Of a DNA stretch of 32,014 nt, positions 15,262-23,980 are shown in pieces. The notes beneath the pieces are model-generated. The model was not told the origin of the DNA. It saw nothing but the letters and a program-made list of their open reading frames with translations, and did not search any database. The stretch spans positions 1 to 32,014 of the forward strand of contig PWME01000034.1 of NCBI GenBank assembly GCA_003559235.1, read 5' to 3'. The stretch comes from Mollicutes bacterium. Its GTDB lineage: Bacteria; Bacillota_I; Bacilli_A; Izemoplasmatales; Izemoplasmataceae. Made by a program: the position numbers and the translations under genes. Numbering within the stretch: the first letter of the stretch is position 1; every line of letters starts with the position of its first letter.

Positions 15262-16750
15262 ATGATAAATCCTCTTTTAATGCTTTATGTACTAACTTGC
15301 CGCTTGTAATCGCAATGGGAACCCCTGCGCCTGGATGGGCGCTACTTCCTGCAAAATACAAGTTTTTTGCATAAGGATGCACATTTTTAGGGCGATAGTA
15401 ATTGCTTTGCTTTAAGGTTGGTGCAAGCCCAAACGTCGCCCCATACATGGCGTTTAACTCTTTGTCAAAACGATCGGGTGTCATCATTTCTAAAAACTCA
15501 ATATGGTTTTGGAAGTTTTCAAATCCCTCAAGTTTTTCAATCTTATTAAAGATTTTTTCTTTATAAGATTCTTTCAGTTCATCTGTCCACGGCGTTTGCA
15601 TGGTTTTGAGCTCAGGCACTGGCACTAAAACGTATATTCCTTCTTTTCCTTTAGGTGCAACTGAGTCATCCACTCGGCTTGGACTGTAAATATAAAACGC
15701 TGGGTCACTTGGCAGTAATCCTGTGAAGATTTCGCGGAGGTTTTCATCAAAATCAGACCCAAAGTATAGATTGTGCACCTGTAAATTATCGATTTGTTTA
15801 TCGAGGCCAATGTAAAGCAAAAACACACTACATGAATAATCCATCTTAGCGATTTTTTTGTCTGTATACTTGCCTTTAACTTTGGGCGATTGAATTAGAT
15901 GTTTCATCGCATAGGGAAAGTCAGCATTACAGACAACAGCATCGGCTTCAATGGTCTTTGTTTTGGTTTGAACCCCCGTAGCGCGTGTGCCATCAAAGAC
16001 AATCGATTCAACTTCAGTATCGAGCTTTAACGTGCCACCAAGTTCTTTGAACCTGCGTTCTAACGCTTCCGCATAGGCATACATACCACCCTTTGCGTAT
16101 GAAACACCATAAAGCGTTTCAATCATTGGAATGATGGTATAAATCGACGGTCCCTTTTTAGGGCTAATGCCAATATATAAGGTTTGAAAAGAAAGCAATT
16201 TTTGAATTTTTTCATTTTTAACATACTTTGCAATGGTATGATGCGCACTATCAAATGTTTTTAGTTTCAACCCTTGCCATAACGTTTTCGGGTTATAAAA
16301 ATCACTAGGCTTGCGGAATGTACGCTCAATAAAGTGGTTTTTCGCGACCAAATATTTTTTATACGTTTCATTGAGATACGTCAAATAACCAGAAGCGGCC
16401 GCTTCGCCTTTTGGTTCTAAATCTCTTATAATATTTACCAGATCCGTTGACGCATCAATCGTTTCACCATCATCAAAGGTGACGCGGTACATTGGCTCTA
16501 ATGTATTAAATTTGATGTAATCATCAGGATTCACACCAGTATACGAGAGCGTTTCTTTGTATACATGGGGCATCATCACAATTGTTGGACCTAAATCGAA
16601 GGTGAATCCCTTACCTTTGATGCGGTTCATTTTACCGCCAACGTCGCTTCTTCGCTCTAAAAGTATGACATTATAGCCATCGTGTTGTAAACGAACTGCA
16701 GCGGTTAAGCCGGCAACGCCAGCGCCTACGACAACCACTTTCTTTTGCAT
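15260..16750 (-). CDS. crtN: 4,4'-diapophytoene (dehydrosqualene) desaturase
   Basis: A 496-residue FAD-dependent carotenoid desaturase. The N-terminal VVVVGAGVAGLTAAVRL is the dinucleotide-binding motif; GFTFDLGPTIVMMPHVYKE, FIERTFRKPSDFYNP, FQTLYIGISPKKGPS, DYSCSVFLLYIGLD and the C-terminal LYFAGSSAHPGAGVPIAITSG closely follow staphylococcal CrtN. It should desaturate C30 dehydrosqualene to yellow diaponeurosporene at the membrane. A C40 phytoene substrate is possible but less likely given the neighbouring CrtM-like synthase. AAAGGGTGA precedes the ATG. It diverges from crtM across 187 bases. No glycosyl- or acyltransferase (crtQ/crtO) genes are adjacent. Confidence 0.93.
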   Translation of the reverse strand: MQKKVVVVGAGVAGLTAAVRLQHDGYNVILLERRSDVGGKMNRIKGKGFTFDLGPTIVMMPHVYKETLSYTGVNPDDYIKFNTLEPMYRVTFDDGETIDASTDLVNIIRDLEPKGEAAASGYLTYLNETYKKYLVAKNHFIERTFRKPSDFYNPKTLWQGLKLKTFDSAHHTIAKYVKNEKIQKLLSFQTLYIGISPKKGPSIYTIIPMIETLYGVSYAKGGMYAYAEALERRFKELGGTLKLDTEVESIVFDGTRATGVQTKTKTIEADAVVCNADFPYAMKHLIQSPKVKGKYTDKKIAKMDYSCSVFLLYIGLDKQIDNLQVHNLYFGSDFDENLREIFTGLLPSDPAFYIYSPSRVDDSVAPKGKEGIYVLVPVPELKTMQTPWTDELKESYKEKIFNKIEKLEGFENFQNHIEFLEMMTPDRFDKELNAMYGATFGLAPTLKQSNYYRPKNVHPYAKNLYFAGSSAHPGAGVPIAITSGKLVHKALKEDLS

Positions 16751-16774
16751 TGTATCACCCTTTCACATAAGACT

Positions 16775-16803
16775 ATTTTACTGAAAAACTGCCTTGTTGT
16801 AAA
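16775..16803 (-). promoter_or_regulatory. promoter of crtN
   Basis: On the minus strand TTTACA (16798-16803), 17 bases, then TAAAAT (16775-16780), about 25 bases before the ATG. TTGTCTTAA lies just upstream (16819-16827). Confidence 0.55.
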
Positions 16804-16879
16804 TGATTAATAGCTATTTTAAGACAAAATATAGAATACACCACCATCATAATTTCTCGAGGTTTTTGGGGTGCTTGCA

Positions 16880-16908
16880 TTTACTTTAAGCCATTTTTTC
16901 GGTATAAT
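16880..16908 (+). promoter_or_regulatory. promoter of the crtM operon
   Basis: TTTACT (16880-16885), 17 bases, then TATAAT (16903-16908), 29 bases before the chosen ATG. Confidence 0.55.
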
Positions 16909-16937
16909 CGGGGTAACACGACAAAGTGGGGTTTAAT

Positions 16938-17801
16938 ATGGACAAATATGAGTATTGCGAAAACATTATTAAAGAAAAAAGTGAAAGTTTTTACAAAGCA
17001 TTTAGTGAGTTAGAACCAGACAAAGCCAAAGCGGTTTATGCAATTTACGCGTTTTGTCGCGAAGCGGACGATGCAATTGATGAACACAACGACTTAGAAA
17101 AAGTGAATACGTTAAAAGCAAACATCAAGAAAACCTTCGAAGGCAATGTGCCTGAGGGCAACTTGTTGTTCGAAGCGCTTGCGGATACGTTCAAGCGTTA
17201 CCCATCACAAATTGACCCTTATCTTGAATTGCTTGATGGGATACGCGATGATTATTACTTTGAAGCCTTCAAGACTGAAGATGAACTCGAACAATATTGT
17301 TACAAGGTCGCTGGAACCGTTGGTCTTATGCTTTTGCCTGTCATTGCCAGTGAAAACTACAAAACGGATTCAAAAAAACTTAAAGAAGTCGCGGTTGAAC
17401 TTGGTAAAGCCATGCAGCTGACCAATATTTTGCGGGATGTCCGCAATGACTTAATGAAAGACCGCGTCTATTTTTCTGAAGAAATCATCGAACAACACCA
17501 AGTCAAAATCGAAATGATTCGTACGGGACTTGTCATTCCTGAATGGCGTTCGATGATGGAATACTACATTGACAAAACCAAAAACAAATACAAAGTGTTT
17601 TATGATAATGTTGAACTGTTTGATAAAGATGCTCGGTTGCCCACCATGCTTGCTGCAAGCTATTATGAAGGAATTTTAGATGAAATTGCGAAAAAGGATT
17701 ACTCTAATATAAACAAACGTCATTACGTAGGGAATTTTCGCAAACGACGTCTTGCAAAACAATCCGAAAAATCTCTGAAGAAACAAGGACTGATTGAATG
17801 A
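16938..17801 (+). CDS. crtM: dehydrosqualene synthase (4,4'-diapophytoene synthase)
   Basis: A 287-residue squalene/phytoene-synthase-family enzyme joining two farnesyl diphosphates head to head. The first Asp-rich motif is AIYAFCREADDAID (Asp44-Asp48) and the second is NILRDVRNDLMKDR (Asp167-Asp175). ETDAELFGYCYGVAGTVG of staphylococcal CrtM is matched by KTEDELEQYCYKVAGTVG here, favouring the C30 enzyme over C40 CrtB. The track start is a GTG at 16926; I use the ATG at 16938, which has GTGGGG upstream. The stop overlaps the following ATG (ATGA), binding it to the two isoprenol-kinase-like genes. Confidence 0.9.
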   Translation: MDKYEYCENIIKEKSESFYKAFSELEPDKAKAVYAIYAFCREADDAIDEHNDLEKVNTLKANIKKTFEGNVPEGNLLFEALADTFKRYPSQIDPYLELLDGIRDDYYFEAFKTEDELEQYCYKVAGTVGLMLLPVIASENYKTDSKKLKEVAVELGKAMQLTNILRDVRNDLMKDRVYFSEEIIEQHQVKIEMIRTGLVIPEWRSMMEYYIDKTKNKYKVFYDNVELFDKDARLPTMLAASYYEGILDEIAKKDYSNINKRHYVGNFRKRRLAKQSEKSLKKQGLIE

Positions 17802-18424
17802 GCGGGCTGCTTTGGTCTTACGGTTTCGTATTTGCCGTAATCGGCCTAAGCACCTTACTCGATAAATTGAACGTTTTTGATGATGAAGGCAGTCGTAAGT
17901 TTATCCATATTGGCGTTGCCAACTGGTGGCTTATTGCCATGTGGCAGTTTGAAGGACAGTGGACGCTTGCCATCATACCACCGGCAACGTTTATTGTACT
18001 AAATTACTTGTCTTACCGCTTTAATCTTCTTAAATCTATGGAACGTGACCAACAGTCCACACGTGATTTAGGAACCGTTTATTATGCAATAAGTTTGTTT
18101 ATTATTACTGGATTTGCGTTTTATTTTGACTTGCTTTTACTGGGTTTGATCGCTATTTTTGCGATGGGATACGGAGACGGTTTAGGCGCGGTCATTGGCA
18201 AACGTTTCGGAAAACGAAAAATTACAAATGGTAAAACCATTGCGGGGTCATTGACCATGCTTCTCGCTACATTAATTATAGGCGTTATTGCATTTCCCGA
18301 ACAATGGTACCTCATGATCTTCGTTGCGTTTATCGCCATGTTTATTGAACTATTGACAGCGCGCGGCTTAGACAACCTTACCGTGCCACTTGGTATTTTC
18401 TTATTACTGGTGGTGATTTTATGA
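17798..18424 (+). CDS. VTE5/SEC59-type membrane kinase (phytol/farnesol/dolichol kinase-like)
   Basis: A 208-residue membrane protein with about six or seven helices. SRKFIHIGVANWW near the N terminus, GDGLGAVIGKRFGKRK about two thirds along, then NGKTIAGSLTM and ELLTARGLDNLTVPL are the conserved features of the CTP-dependent lipid-alcohol kinase family, which includes plant phytol kinase VTE5, farnesol kinase, dolichol kinase and yeast diacylglycerol kinase Dgk1. It should phosphorylate an isoprenoid alcohol (or diacylglycerol). ATGA overlaps on both sides place it firmly between crtM and a VTE6-like gene, which points to an isoprenoid substrate (inference). It is sometimes annotated as phosphatidate cytidylyltransferase family. 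Confidence 0.85.
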   Translation: MSGLLWSYGFVFAVIGLSTLLDKLNVFDDEGSRKFIHIGVANWWLIAMWQFEGQWTLAIIPPATFIVLNYLSYRFNLLKSMERDQQSTRDLGTVYYAISLFIITGFAFYFDLLLLGLIAIFAMGYGDGLGAVIGKRFGKRKITNGKTIAGSLTMLLATLIIGVIAFPEQWYLMIFVAFIAMFIELLTARGLDNLTVPLGIFLLLVVIL

Positions 18425-19167
18425 GTCTAGAGGCTTTTATTATCGGTTTTATTGCCAGTGCGCTCGTTGGCGCTTATGCAATGCATAAAAACAGCCTAAC
18501 GCTCTCAGGATGGAGCGCGGCCGTTTTTATAGGGACACTATTATATGGTTTTGCGGGTGGCTATGCCTTTTTCTTACTTATGGTATTTTTTGGGTCAAGT
18601 TCACTCATTAGTCGCTTTAACCCCGATAAAGTTTCATCAAAACGGACTGCCGTGCAAGTTTTTGCCAACGGATTACCGGCAGCCATCGTGGCAATTTTTT
18701 ATGGGTTTTTGGGATATTTAGAACTTTATGCCCTCATGATTGCCTCCATTGGCATTGCGACAACCGACACATGGAGCAGTGAAATCGGGCGTTTATCAAA
18801 ACACCCACCACGCCACATCTTTACCCTTAAGCCTATAAAGACAGGATTAAGTGGTGGCGTTACATTGCTTGGATTTTTAGCAAGTGCGGGTGCAGCCTTA
18901 TTAATGACCGCCTTAAGCGTTCCTGTTGTGCCTTCACTGCCGCTACTATCTGGCATCTTTCTTTTTAGTTTCTTAGGCAGTGTGATCGACAGTATGCTCG
19001 GTGTCATTCAAGTGAAATATAAAGATATTTTAGGGGATGTTACAGAATTAAAAACGGCCGCAATTGAAAAGCATAGTGGGCTCAGCTTTCTAGATAACAA
19101 CCTCGTCAATGCTTATTCAAACGGCCTCGGAATACTTGCGTTTATTATTTACATTACCCTTTTATAA
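18421..19167 (+). CDS. DUF92 family membrane protein (VTE6, phytyl-phosphate kinase-like)
   Basis: A 248-residue membrane protein with about six helices. The DUF92 hallmarks are visible: SGWSAAVFIGTLLYGFAGGYAFFLLMVFFGSSSLIS, AVQVFANGLPAA, IGIATTDTWSSEIG, KTGLSGGVTLLG, FLGSVIDSMLGVIQVKY, and LDNNLVNAYSNGLG near the end. The characterised plant member VTE6 converts phytyl phosphate to phytyl diphosphate. Its start overlaps the VTE5-like stop (ATGA), so the pair could perform two successive phosphorylations of an isoprenol to its diphosphate. The 3' end overlaps the convergent PHP gene by six bases. Confidence 0.87.
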   Translation: MSLEAFIIGFIASALVGAYAMHKNSLTLSGWSAAVFIGTLLYGFAGGYAFFLLMVFFGSSSLISRFNPDKVSSKRTAVQVFANGLPAAIVAIFYGFLGYLELYALMIASIGIATTDTWSSEIGRLSKHPPRHIFTLKPIKTGLSGGVTLLGFLASAGAALLMTALSVPVVPSLPLLSGIFLFSFLGSVIDSMLGVIQVKYKDILGDVTELKTAAIEKHSGLSFLDNNLVNAYSNGLGILAFIIYITLL

Positions 19168-19986
19168 TTGCATGGCTTTTAAGAATTTTTTTAATGCATC
19201 ATTTTCAAGTGCTACACTGCCAAGTTCAGCATGGTCTTTATCGTTCTCAATCCCATGAAAATCACTACCCGCCGTAATAAGCAGCCCGCTTTTTTCGGCG
19301 ATTTTTTTATACATTTTGGTTTCTTCAGGTGTGTTAATGCCATAAATCGCTTCGATTGCATCATAATCATACGCCAACACGTGATCGTGAATATGGGATT
19401 TTAAAAGTTTAGGGTGAGCTAAGGACACTAAAATATCATGTTTTCTAAGCAGGGCTAACCCTTCTTCAAGATGTAACTCTGTAGATGGGACATATGCTTT
19501 TGTGTGATCGCCAATAAACTTGTCAAATATTTCTTTATGTGTGTACTGTTGGTAACGGTTCATAATCGCTTTGGCAAGATGTGGCCTCCCAATAATTCCG
19601 TGTGATACGGCCAGCACATCCTCATAAGTAATGTGAATGTTAAAGTGTGTTTTCAAGTTTTTTATAAACTTTTGGGCGCGTTGTTCGCGGCCATTTTTTA
19701 TGTATGCGTAATAATCAAGCATCGATGATGATTGATAAGAATTATCCCTAAAGTACCCTAATAAATGAACACTTTTGCCTTCATAAAGTGTGGATAATTC
19801 AATCCCAGGAATGTAGGTTAAGCTATGTTGTTTCGCTAGGCGATGGTTATCTTTAACGTGCAGACACGTATCATGGTCGGTAATGGCGATGATATCAACC
19901 AAAGATTGTTCAGCACGTTTAAACAGTGCTTCTCTTGTTAGTCTGCCGTCAGATTCGGTGGTGTGCATGTGCAAGTCTGCACGCAT
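19162..19986 (-). CDS. PHP domain phosphoesterase (3',5'-nucleoside bisphosphate phosphatase-like)
   Basis: A 274-residue PHP-fold metal phosphatase. The metal-site motifs occur in the standard order: ADLHMHT, AITDHD, PGIELST, GRPHLA, SLAHPK and GSDFHG. The closest characterised relatives act on 3',5'-bisphosphonucleotides or the 5' ends of short RNAs (YciV/RNase AM type); this assignment is by domain pattern only. AAAGGAC precedes the ATG at 19986. It is the last gene of a minus-strand unit after yhaN, 13 bases downstream, so a nucleic-acid-end processing role fits its neighbours. Confidence 0.87.
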   Translation of the reverse strand: MRADLHMHTTESDGRLTREALFKRAEQSLVDIIAITDHDTCLHVKDNHRLAKQHSLTYIPGIELSTLYEGKSVHLLGYFRDNSYQSSSMLDYYAYIKNGREQRAQKFIKNLKTHFNIHITYEDVLAVSHGIIGRPHLAKAIMNRYQQYTHKEIFDKFIGDHTKAYVPSTELHLEEGLALLRKHDILVSLAHPKLLKSHIHDHVLAYDYDAIEAIYGINTPEETKMYKKIAEKSGLLITAGSDFHGIENDKDHAELGSVALENDALKKFLKAMQL

Positions 19987-19999
19987 AATTATCAGTCCT

Positions 20000-22297
20000 T
20001 TATGATGCCGTAATAGGTATAATACTATGGTTAAGATTTAATGCATTTAGGATTTTATGTTCGCGCCCATGCGCAGTGAAAAGCAAGATTTGCTTGGATT
20101 GTGCGAGTGCATGTAACCACGTTAAAATGTTTTTTAATCGCGTATCATCGCTTAACGTAAACGCTTCATCTAACAATACGGGTGCGTGGGTTAGCCCTAA
20201 CGCATCAAGCATGCCCATCCGCATCGCAAAATGGATTTGATCTTTCGTACCGTGTGAAAAATATAAATCGGTTTGTTCGGTTTGTGCAACGTCAACCTTG
20301 AAAGAAAAATCCCGCAACATTTTTATAGAATCATAGCGGTTATCTGTGCATATTTTCATGATGTTGTTTACCGCTTCGTTGAGTTCTGGTGCAAGGGTTC
20401 TTTCCATGGCATCGATGGCTTTATCAAGGAGCGAAATTGCGCGCTCAAGGGTTTCACGACGCCTAGTCAAGGCTTGAATTTCTTGGGATAAAGCTTCAAG
20501 GTTTGCGTCAATGCTTTCAAGCGAGTCGACGGCCTCTTCTTCACGTTCTATTGCCCCATCGAGACGGTTAATCTCTCTTTCTTTGGTTCGGATGGTTTCA
20601 TCCAACGTTTTACGGGTTTCGACAAGGGTATCATAGTTCGATTCGTCTTCTAATGGTGCATCAAAGTCAATGGACGCTTTAAAATCTTCAAAACAATGAC
20701 TGCCTAACAAGTCTTGAATGCGTGTTTCAATATTATTTAGCTTTTCCTGAGTTTTTTGATATGTGCGATAGGATTGATCGAATGCTTTCAGCTCTTCTTC
20801 ATTGTTAAGTCCATAGGCTGTTAATAAGACCTTTTGTTTATCAAGACTTTCGTCAAGTTTGCCTTTTTCTGTTTGAATTTTTTCTTGATATTCACGAATC
20901 TTTTCAGCATTAGTTTTAGCCTGCTCGCGTGAATTCTTGATCGATAATACTCTATCTCTAAAGTCTTGATAAGGGGCATCAGACTTCAATCCATAGTGTT
21001 GATGCAATGCTTCAATCGCTGATAAAGTCTTTTGTAAGACCGCTTCAACGTTGCGACGTCTTCGCACACTTAAAACCGTTGTGATAACGAACACTATAGC
21101 GATTAACCCACTAAGCAAACCCCAATAAATAAGATGAGCATAACCGATACTTAATACCCCACCTATAAGGATTGCCAATAAGGTTAAAGCAAAGAAACTC
21201 CATTGAATTATCTTTGCATTTTTAAGTGTCTTTGAAGATTTAGTGTAAATTACCTCTGTTGCCTCGCGTTTTGCTAAATCCGCTTCACACTGTTCAATTG
21301 TATGAATTTTATTGGCATCATCAACCGATGTATCCCCAAGCAATTTTATGGATTCTTTAGCGTTTTGAATGGTTTCTTTTGATTTTTCAATATCCCTAGA
21401 TAACTTAGTATAATTTTCAAGCGTATCGGGTTCATAATCTTTGGCGTGTTGATGTTCTTTTAGCGTTTTTGAAAGTTTTTCCTTTTCTTTATACAATGTA
21501 TCTAATGCCTCGTAACGCTTACGCTTTATCGTATTTTCAACACGTTTTATTTTTGTGTTAATGCACGCTAAATCTGCTTCTAGCTTCGTAAGTTGTTCAG
21601 CGTGCTGTTCACGGTTTTCACGCATTTTTTTTACATCGTCAAGGATGGTTTTTGTTTTATCGCGTTTTTCCTTTAAGGCGCTTTGTTGGTCAAGCTTTTG
21701 TTTGTAAGGTTTTGTGCGTGCTTGATGTGAGCCAATTGCATCAAGCTTTTGTTTTAAGTAGGCTTTGGCTTTCTCAGCGTTGAAACCGCCACCAGTGCTT
21801 CCAATCGCATTTAATGCTTCAACGAAGCCAGAAGCATCTGCGGTTGGTTTGAGTGCAAGTTGAGATACGCTCAAGGTATTTTTATACATAAAGTAAGGAA
21901 TTTCTAACCATGAAGCAATATCTGGTAGTTTGGTGGCTGGGTCGATGTCTAATGTATGGGTAATATCTTTCCCTGTCGCTGCTTCAGTAACCGTAACGGC
22001 GTGTTTGGACTTATCAAGATTACGGTCAATGCGGTAAGTGATATCATTTAGTTCAACAATGAGTGCACCACCATACACGTGGGTACTTAGTGGTTGATAG
22101 CGCGTATATGCTTCAAAATACTGTTTTTTCTTTTTCGTAGGATTTAAAAACCCATATAAAATGCCTTCAATGAATGCATGTAATGTGGATTTCCCCGCTT
22201 CATTTTCACCTTCAATAACCGTAAGCCCATCCGAAAAATCAAACGTTTGATTCACAAATTTTCCAAAACCACGGATAATCGCTTGCTTAATAATCAT
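20000..22297 (-). CDS. yhaN: SbcC/YhaN-type AAA ATPase with membrane-spanning coiled coil
   Basis: About 765 residues. The N terminus carries Walker A GENEAGKST (30-38). Long coiled-coil arms follow, interrupted near the middle by two hydrophobic helices (WSFFALTLLAILIGGVLSIG and LIYWGLLSGLIAIVFVI) that would tether it to the membrane, as in Bacillus YhaN. The C terminus has the ABC signature-like FSHGTKDQIHFAMRMG and Walker B APVLLDEAF. With YhaO it should form an Rad50/Mre11-like pair acting on DNA ends. The true start is the ATG at 22297, supported by GGGAGGG; it overlaps the yhaO stop by 11 bases, so the track N-terminal 11 codons are dropped. Confidence 0.9.
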   Translation of the reverse strand: MIIKQAIIRGFGKFVNQTFDFSDGLTVIEGENEAGKSTLHAFIEGILYGFLNPTKKKKQYFEAYTRYQPLSTHVYGGALIVELNDITYRIDRNLDKSKHAVTVTEAATGKDITHTLDIDPATKLPDIASWLEIPYFMYKNTLSVSQLALKPTADASGFVEALNAIGSTGGGFNAEKAKAYLKQKLDAIGSHQARTKPYKQKLDQQSALKEKRDKTKTILDDVKKMRENREQHAEQLTKLEADLACINTKIKRVENTIKRKRYEALDTLYKEKEKLSKTLKEHQHAKDYEPDTLENYTKLSRDIEKSKETIQNAKESIKLLGDTSVDDANKIHTIEQCEADLAKREATEVIYTKSSKTLKNAKIIQWSFFALTLLAILIGGVLSIGYAHLIYWGLLSGLIAIVFVITTVLSVRRRRNVEAVLQKTLSAIEALHQHYGLKSDAPYQDFRDRVLSIKNSREQAKTNAEKIREYQEKIQTEKGKLDESLDKQKVLLTAYGLNNEEELKAFDQSYRTYQKTQEKLNNIETRIQDLLGSHCFEDFKASIDFDAPLEDESNYDTLVETRKTLDETIRTKEREINRLDGAIEREEEAVDSLESIDANLEALSQEIQALTRRRETLERAISLLDKAIDAMERTLAPELNEAVNNIMKICTDNRYDSIKMLRDFSFKVDVAQTEQTDLYFSHGTKDQIHFAMRMGMLDALGLTHAPVLLDEAFTLSDDTRLKNILTWLHALAQSKQILLFTAHGREHKILNALNLNHSIIPITAS

Positions 22298-23327
22298 CAA
22301 ATCCCTCCCCACTTTCATAGAGAGCTTCAAGGGCTAAAGCAAAAGCGTCTTCATCGCCTTCTTTTTCATGGATGTCTACCAATGCCTCAACAACCGTTCC
22401 TTTATACTGTTTTTTTAGCATTTTATAATCATCGAACTTAGGACGCGTCTCATCCTTAATCTCAACATGGCCAAAGGTTTCTTTTAATCCATCAAACACT
22501 GCATCGTGCGGATCAATCACACGATCTCTTTGCCCTATTAAAGTAATCCGATGAAATGTATGCATTGCTTCATCGCTATTGTGCGTAAATAAATACGCTT
22601 CAACCGCCTTATCTAACCCTTCAGATATATCAAGTTGGTTTTGGATAAAACGGTACTGTTGGGATGGGTGGAAGGTAACCTTAACAGGTTTTTCTAATGA
22701 ACCTTCAATAAACCCTTTGTCTTCAGTTTCAGAAAAATCAAGCGGTTCAATGTTGCCGCTATAAACCACATGATTATACGTTGTATGCTTATGAATATGC
22801 CCTAAGGCGACATAATCAAAATCCATCGCTTGTAACGTTTTGTGTGACGTTAAATAATGCTCATCACGTGCGTTCATAATATCGCCATGCAAACATAAAA
22901 CGTTGATGCGCTTTTTATCAAGCGTGTCGTTAATTGTTTTGAGTACTTCAAGGTCAAAATCATGGGTGTTAAAGCCGTATACATCGACATCCCCCATCGT
23001 ATGCTTGCGTATATCTTGATTAAATGTGTGAATATTTTTGTGGGTGAAATGGCGTTTATACGCTTGATTACGTAAAAACATATCGTGGTTTCCAATCACA
23101 ATAAATACGGGAATATCTAACGCAGCCAAGCGATGAAAAAACGTATCAACCGTCGATACTTTTACATCGTCGCGGTCAAATAAATCTCCCGTTAAAAAAA
23201 GCATCTGTACTTCACGTTTTTTTACTGCACTAAGCATCGCTGTTGCACGCCGAAACATCACATCAGAATGTTTTGAAAACGGATGTGATGCACCAATATG
23301 AAAATCGCCTGTATGAATAAATTTCAT
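22287..23327 (-). CDS. yhaO: SbcD/Mre11-like metallophosphoesterase YhaO
   Basis: A 346-residue calcineurin-fold nuclease. The motifs HTGDFHIG, LTGDLFDRDD, VIGNHD, LCLHGD and LGHIHKH give the full two-metal site of the Mre11/SbcD family. The C-terminal extension (~240 onward) should contact the ATPase YhaN. I start at the ATG at 23325-23327 with AGGGAG seven bases upstream; the track adds 21 codons from upstream sequence. Gene order yheB-yhaO-yhaN matches the region of Bacillus subtilis that holds these genes. Confidence 0.9.
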   Translation of the reverse strand: MKFIHTGDFHIGASHPFSKHSDVMFRRATAMLSAVKKREVQMLFLTGDLFDRDDVKVSTVDTFFHRLAALDIPVFIVIGNHDMFLRNQAYKRHFTHKNIHTFNQDIRKHTMGDVDVYGFNTHDFDLEVLKTINDTLDKKRINVLCLHGDIMNARDEHYLTSHKTLQAMDFDYVALGHIHKHTTYNHVVYSGNIEPLDFSETEDKGFIEGSLEKPVKVTFHPSQQYRFIQNQLDISEGLDKAVEAYLFTHNSDEAMHTFHRITLIGQRDRVIDPHDAVFDGLKETFGHVEIKDETRPKFDDYKMLKKQYKGTVVEALVDIHEKEGDEDAFALALEALYESGEGFDDY

Positions 23328-23340
23328 GGCAACGCTCCCT

Positions 23341-23940
23341 TCACACAATCCATAAAATACCGTATTGGACAAGCCCAATGATGACACCAAGTATTAGGCC
23401 GATGAGTTCAATAAAGCGTAATTCTTTTTTTACGACTTTTAACGCCAGCGCTTCAAACGTCTCCATGTCGAGTGCATCAATGTTTTGTTTCATCATGGCA
23501 GACATATCCAAACGTTCTAACCCCTCTTCTTTTACCGAGGCAAATAACTTTTGAATCATCGCTTCACTTTCATCGTCGATAAAGCGGTCAACCGCATGCG
23601 ACATACCTTCACCAAATAAACTATGCAATGACCTTGGCATTTTCTTTAATAATGCCTCTTTTACAACAGCCTTTAATTCTGCTTGAAAACGTTCAATGGT
23701 GGTATCATCCAACATCGCATCAAATAGGTCATCTTTCTTTAAAAATGCGGACTCAATAACCTCTCCGAGCGAAGCCGCAATTAACCCCTTACGTTTTGGC
23801 AAAACCCCTTGTATTTTTAAAGGACCAATGTGTTTTACTTCGTGGGGTCTAAACAACATTTTTACAGCGACTTTATTCGTTAAAAAGCCAATCGTACCGC
23901 CAACCACCGCAAAAAGTAGTATCCTGAGTACTTCTTCCAT
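23341..23940 (-). CDS. DUF445 membrane protein, YheB type
   Basis: About 199 residues with a hydrophobic N-terminal segment (VLRILLFAVVGGTIGFLTN) and a hydrophobic C terminus (FIELIGLILGVIIGLVQYGILWI) flanking an amphipathic helical middle. NKVAVKMLFRPHEVKHIGPLKIQGVLPKRKGLIA is the DUF445 signature. The molecular function of this family is unknown. Start at the ATG at 23938-23940, after GGAGGT. It heads the yheB-yhaO-yhaN-PHP unit, with a 13-base gap to yhaO. Shorter than many DUF445 proteins, but similar to the Firmicute YheB kind. Confidence 0.85.
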   Translation of the reverse strand: MEEVLRILLFAVVGGTIGFLTNKVAVKMLFRPHEVKHIGPLKIQGVLPKRKGLIAASLGEVIESAFLKKDDLFDAMLDDTTIERFQAELKAVVKEALLKKMPRSLHSLFGEGMSHAVDRFIDDESEAMIQKLFASVKEEGLERLDMSAMMKQNIDALDMETFEALALKVVKKELRFIELIGLILGVIIGLVQYGILWIV

Positions 23941-23971
23941 CCCATTAACCTCCGCATGTTCCATTGCTCTC

Positions 23972-23980
23972 ATTATAGCA
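23972..23980 (-). promoter_or_regulatory. extended -10 promoter of the yheB-yhaO-yhaN unit
   Basis: On the minus strand TGCTATAAT (TATAAT at 23972-23977). TTGTCT lies 21 bases upstream, too far for a standard -35. Confidence 0.45.

Noticed and set aside
15625-15828. 67-aa minus-strand ORF inside crtN
   Set aside because: Out-of-frame shadow of crtN with no start signal.
22298-22330. Upstream start of the yhaN ORF
   Set aside because: It lies deeper inside yhaO without its own ribosome binding site; GGGAGGG points to ATG 22297.
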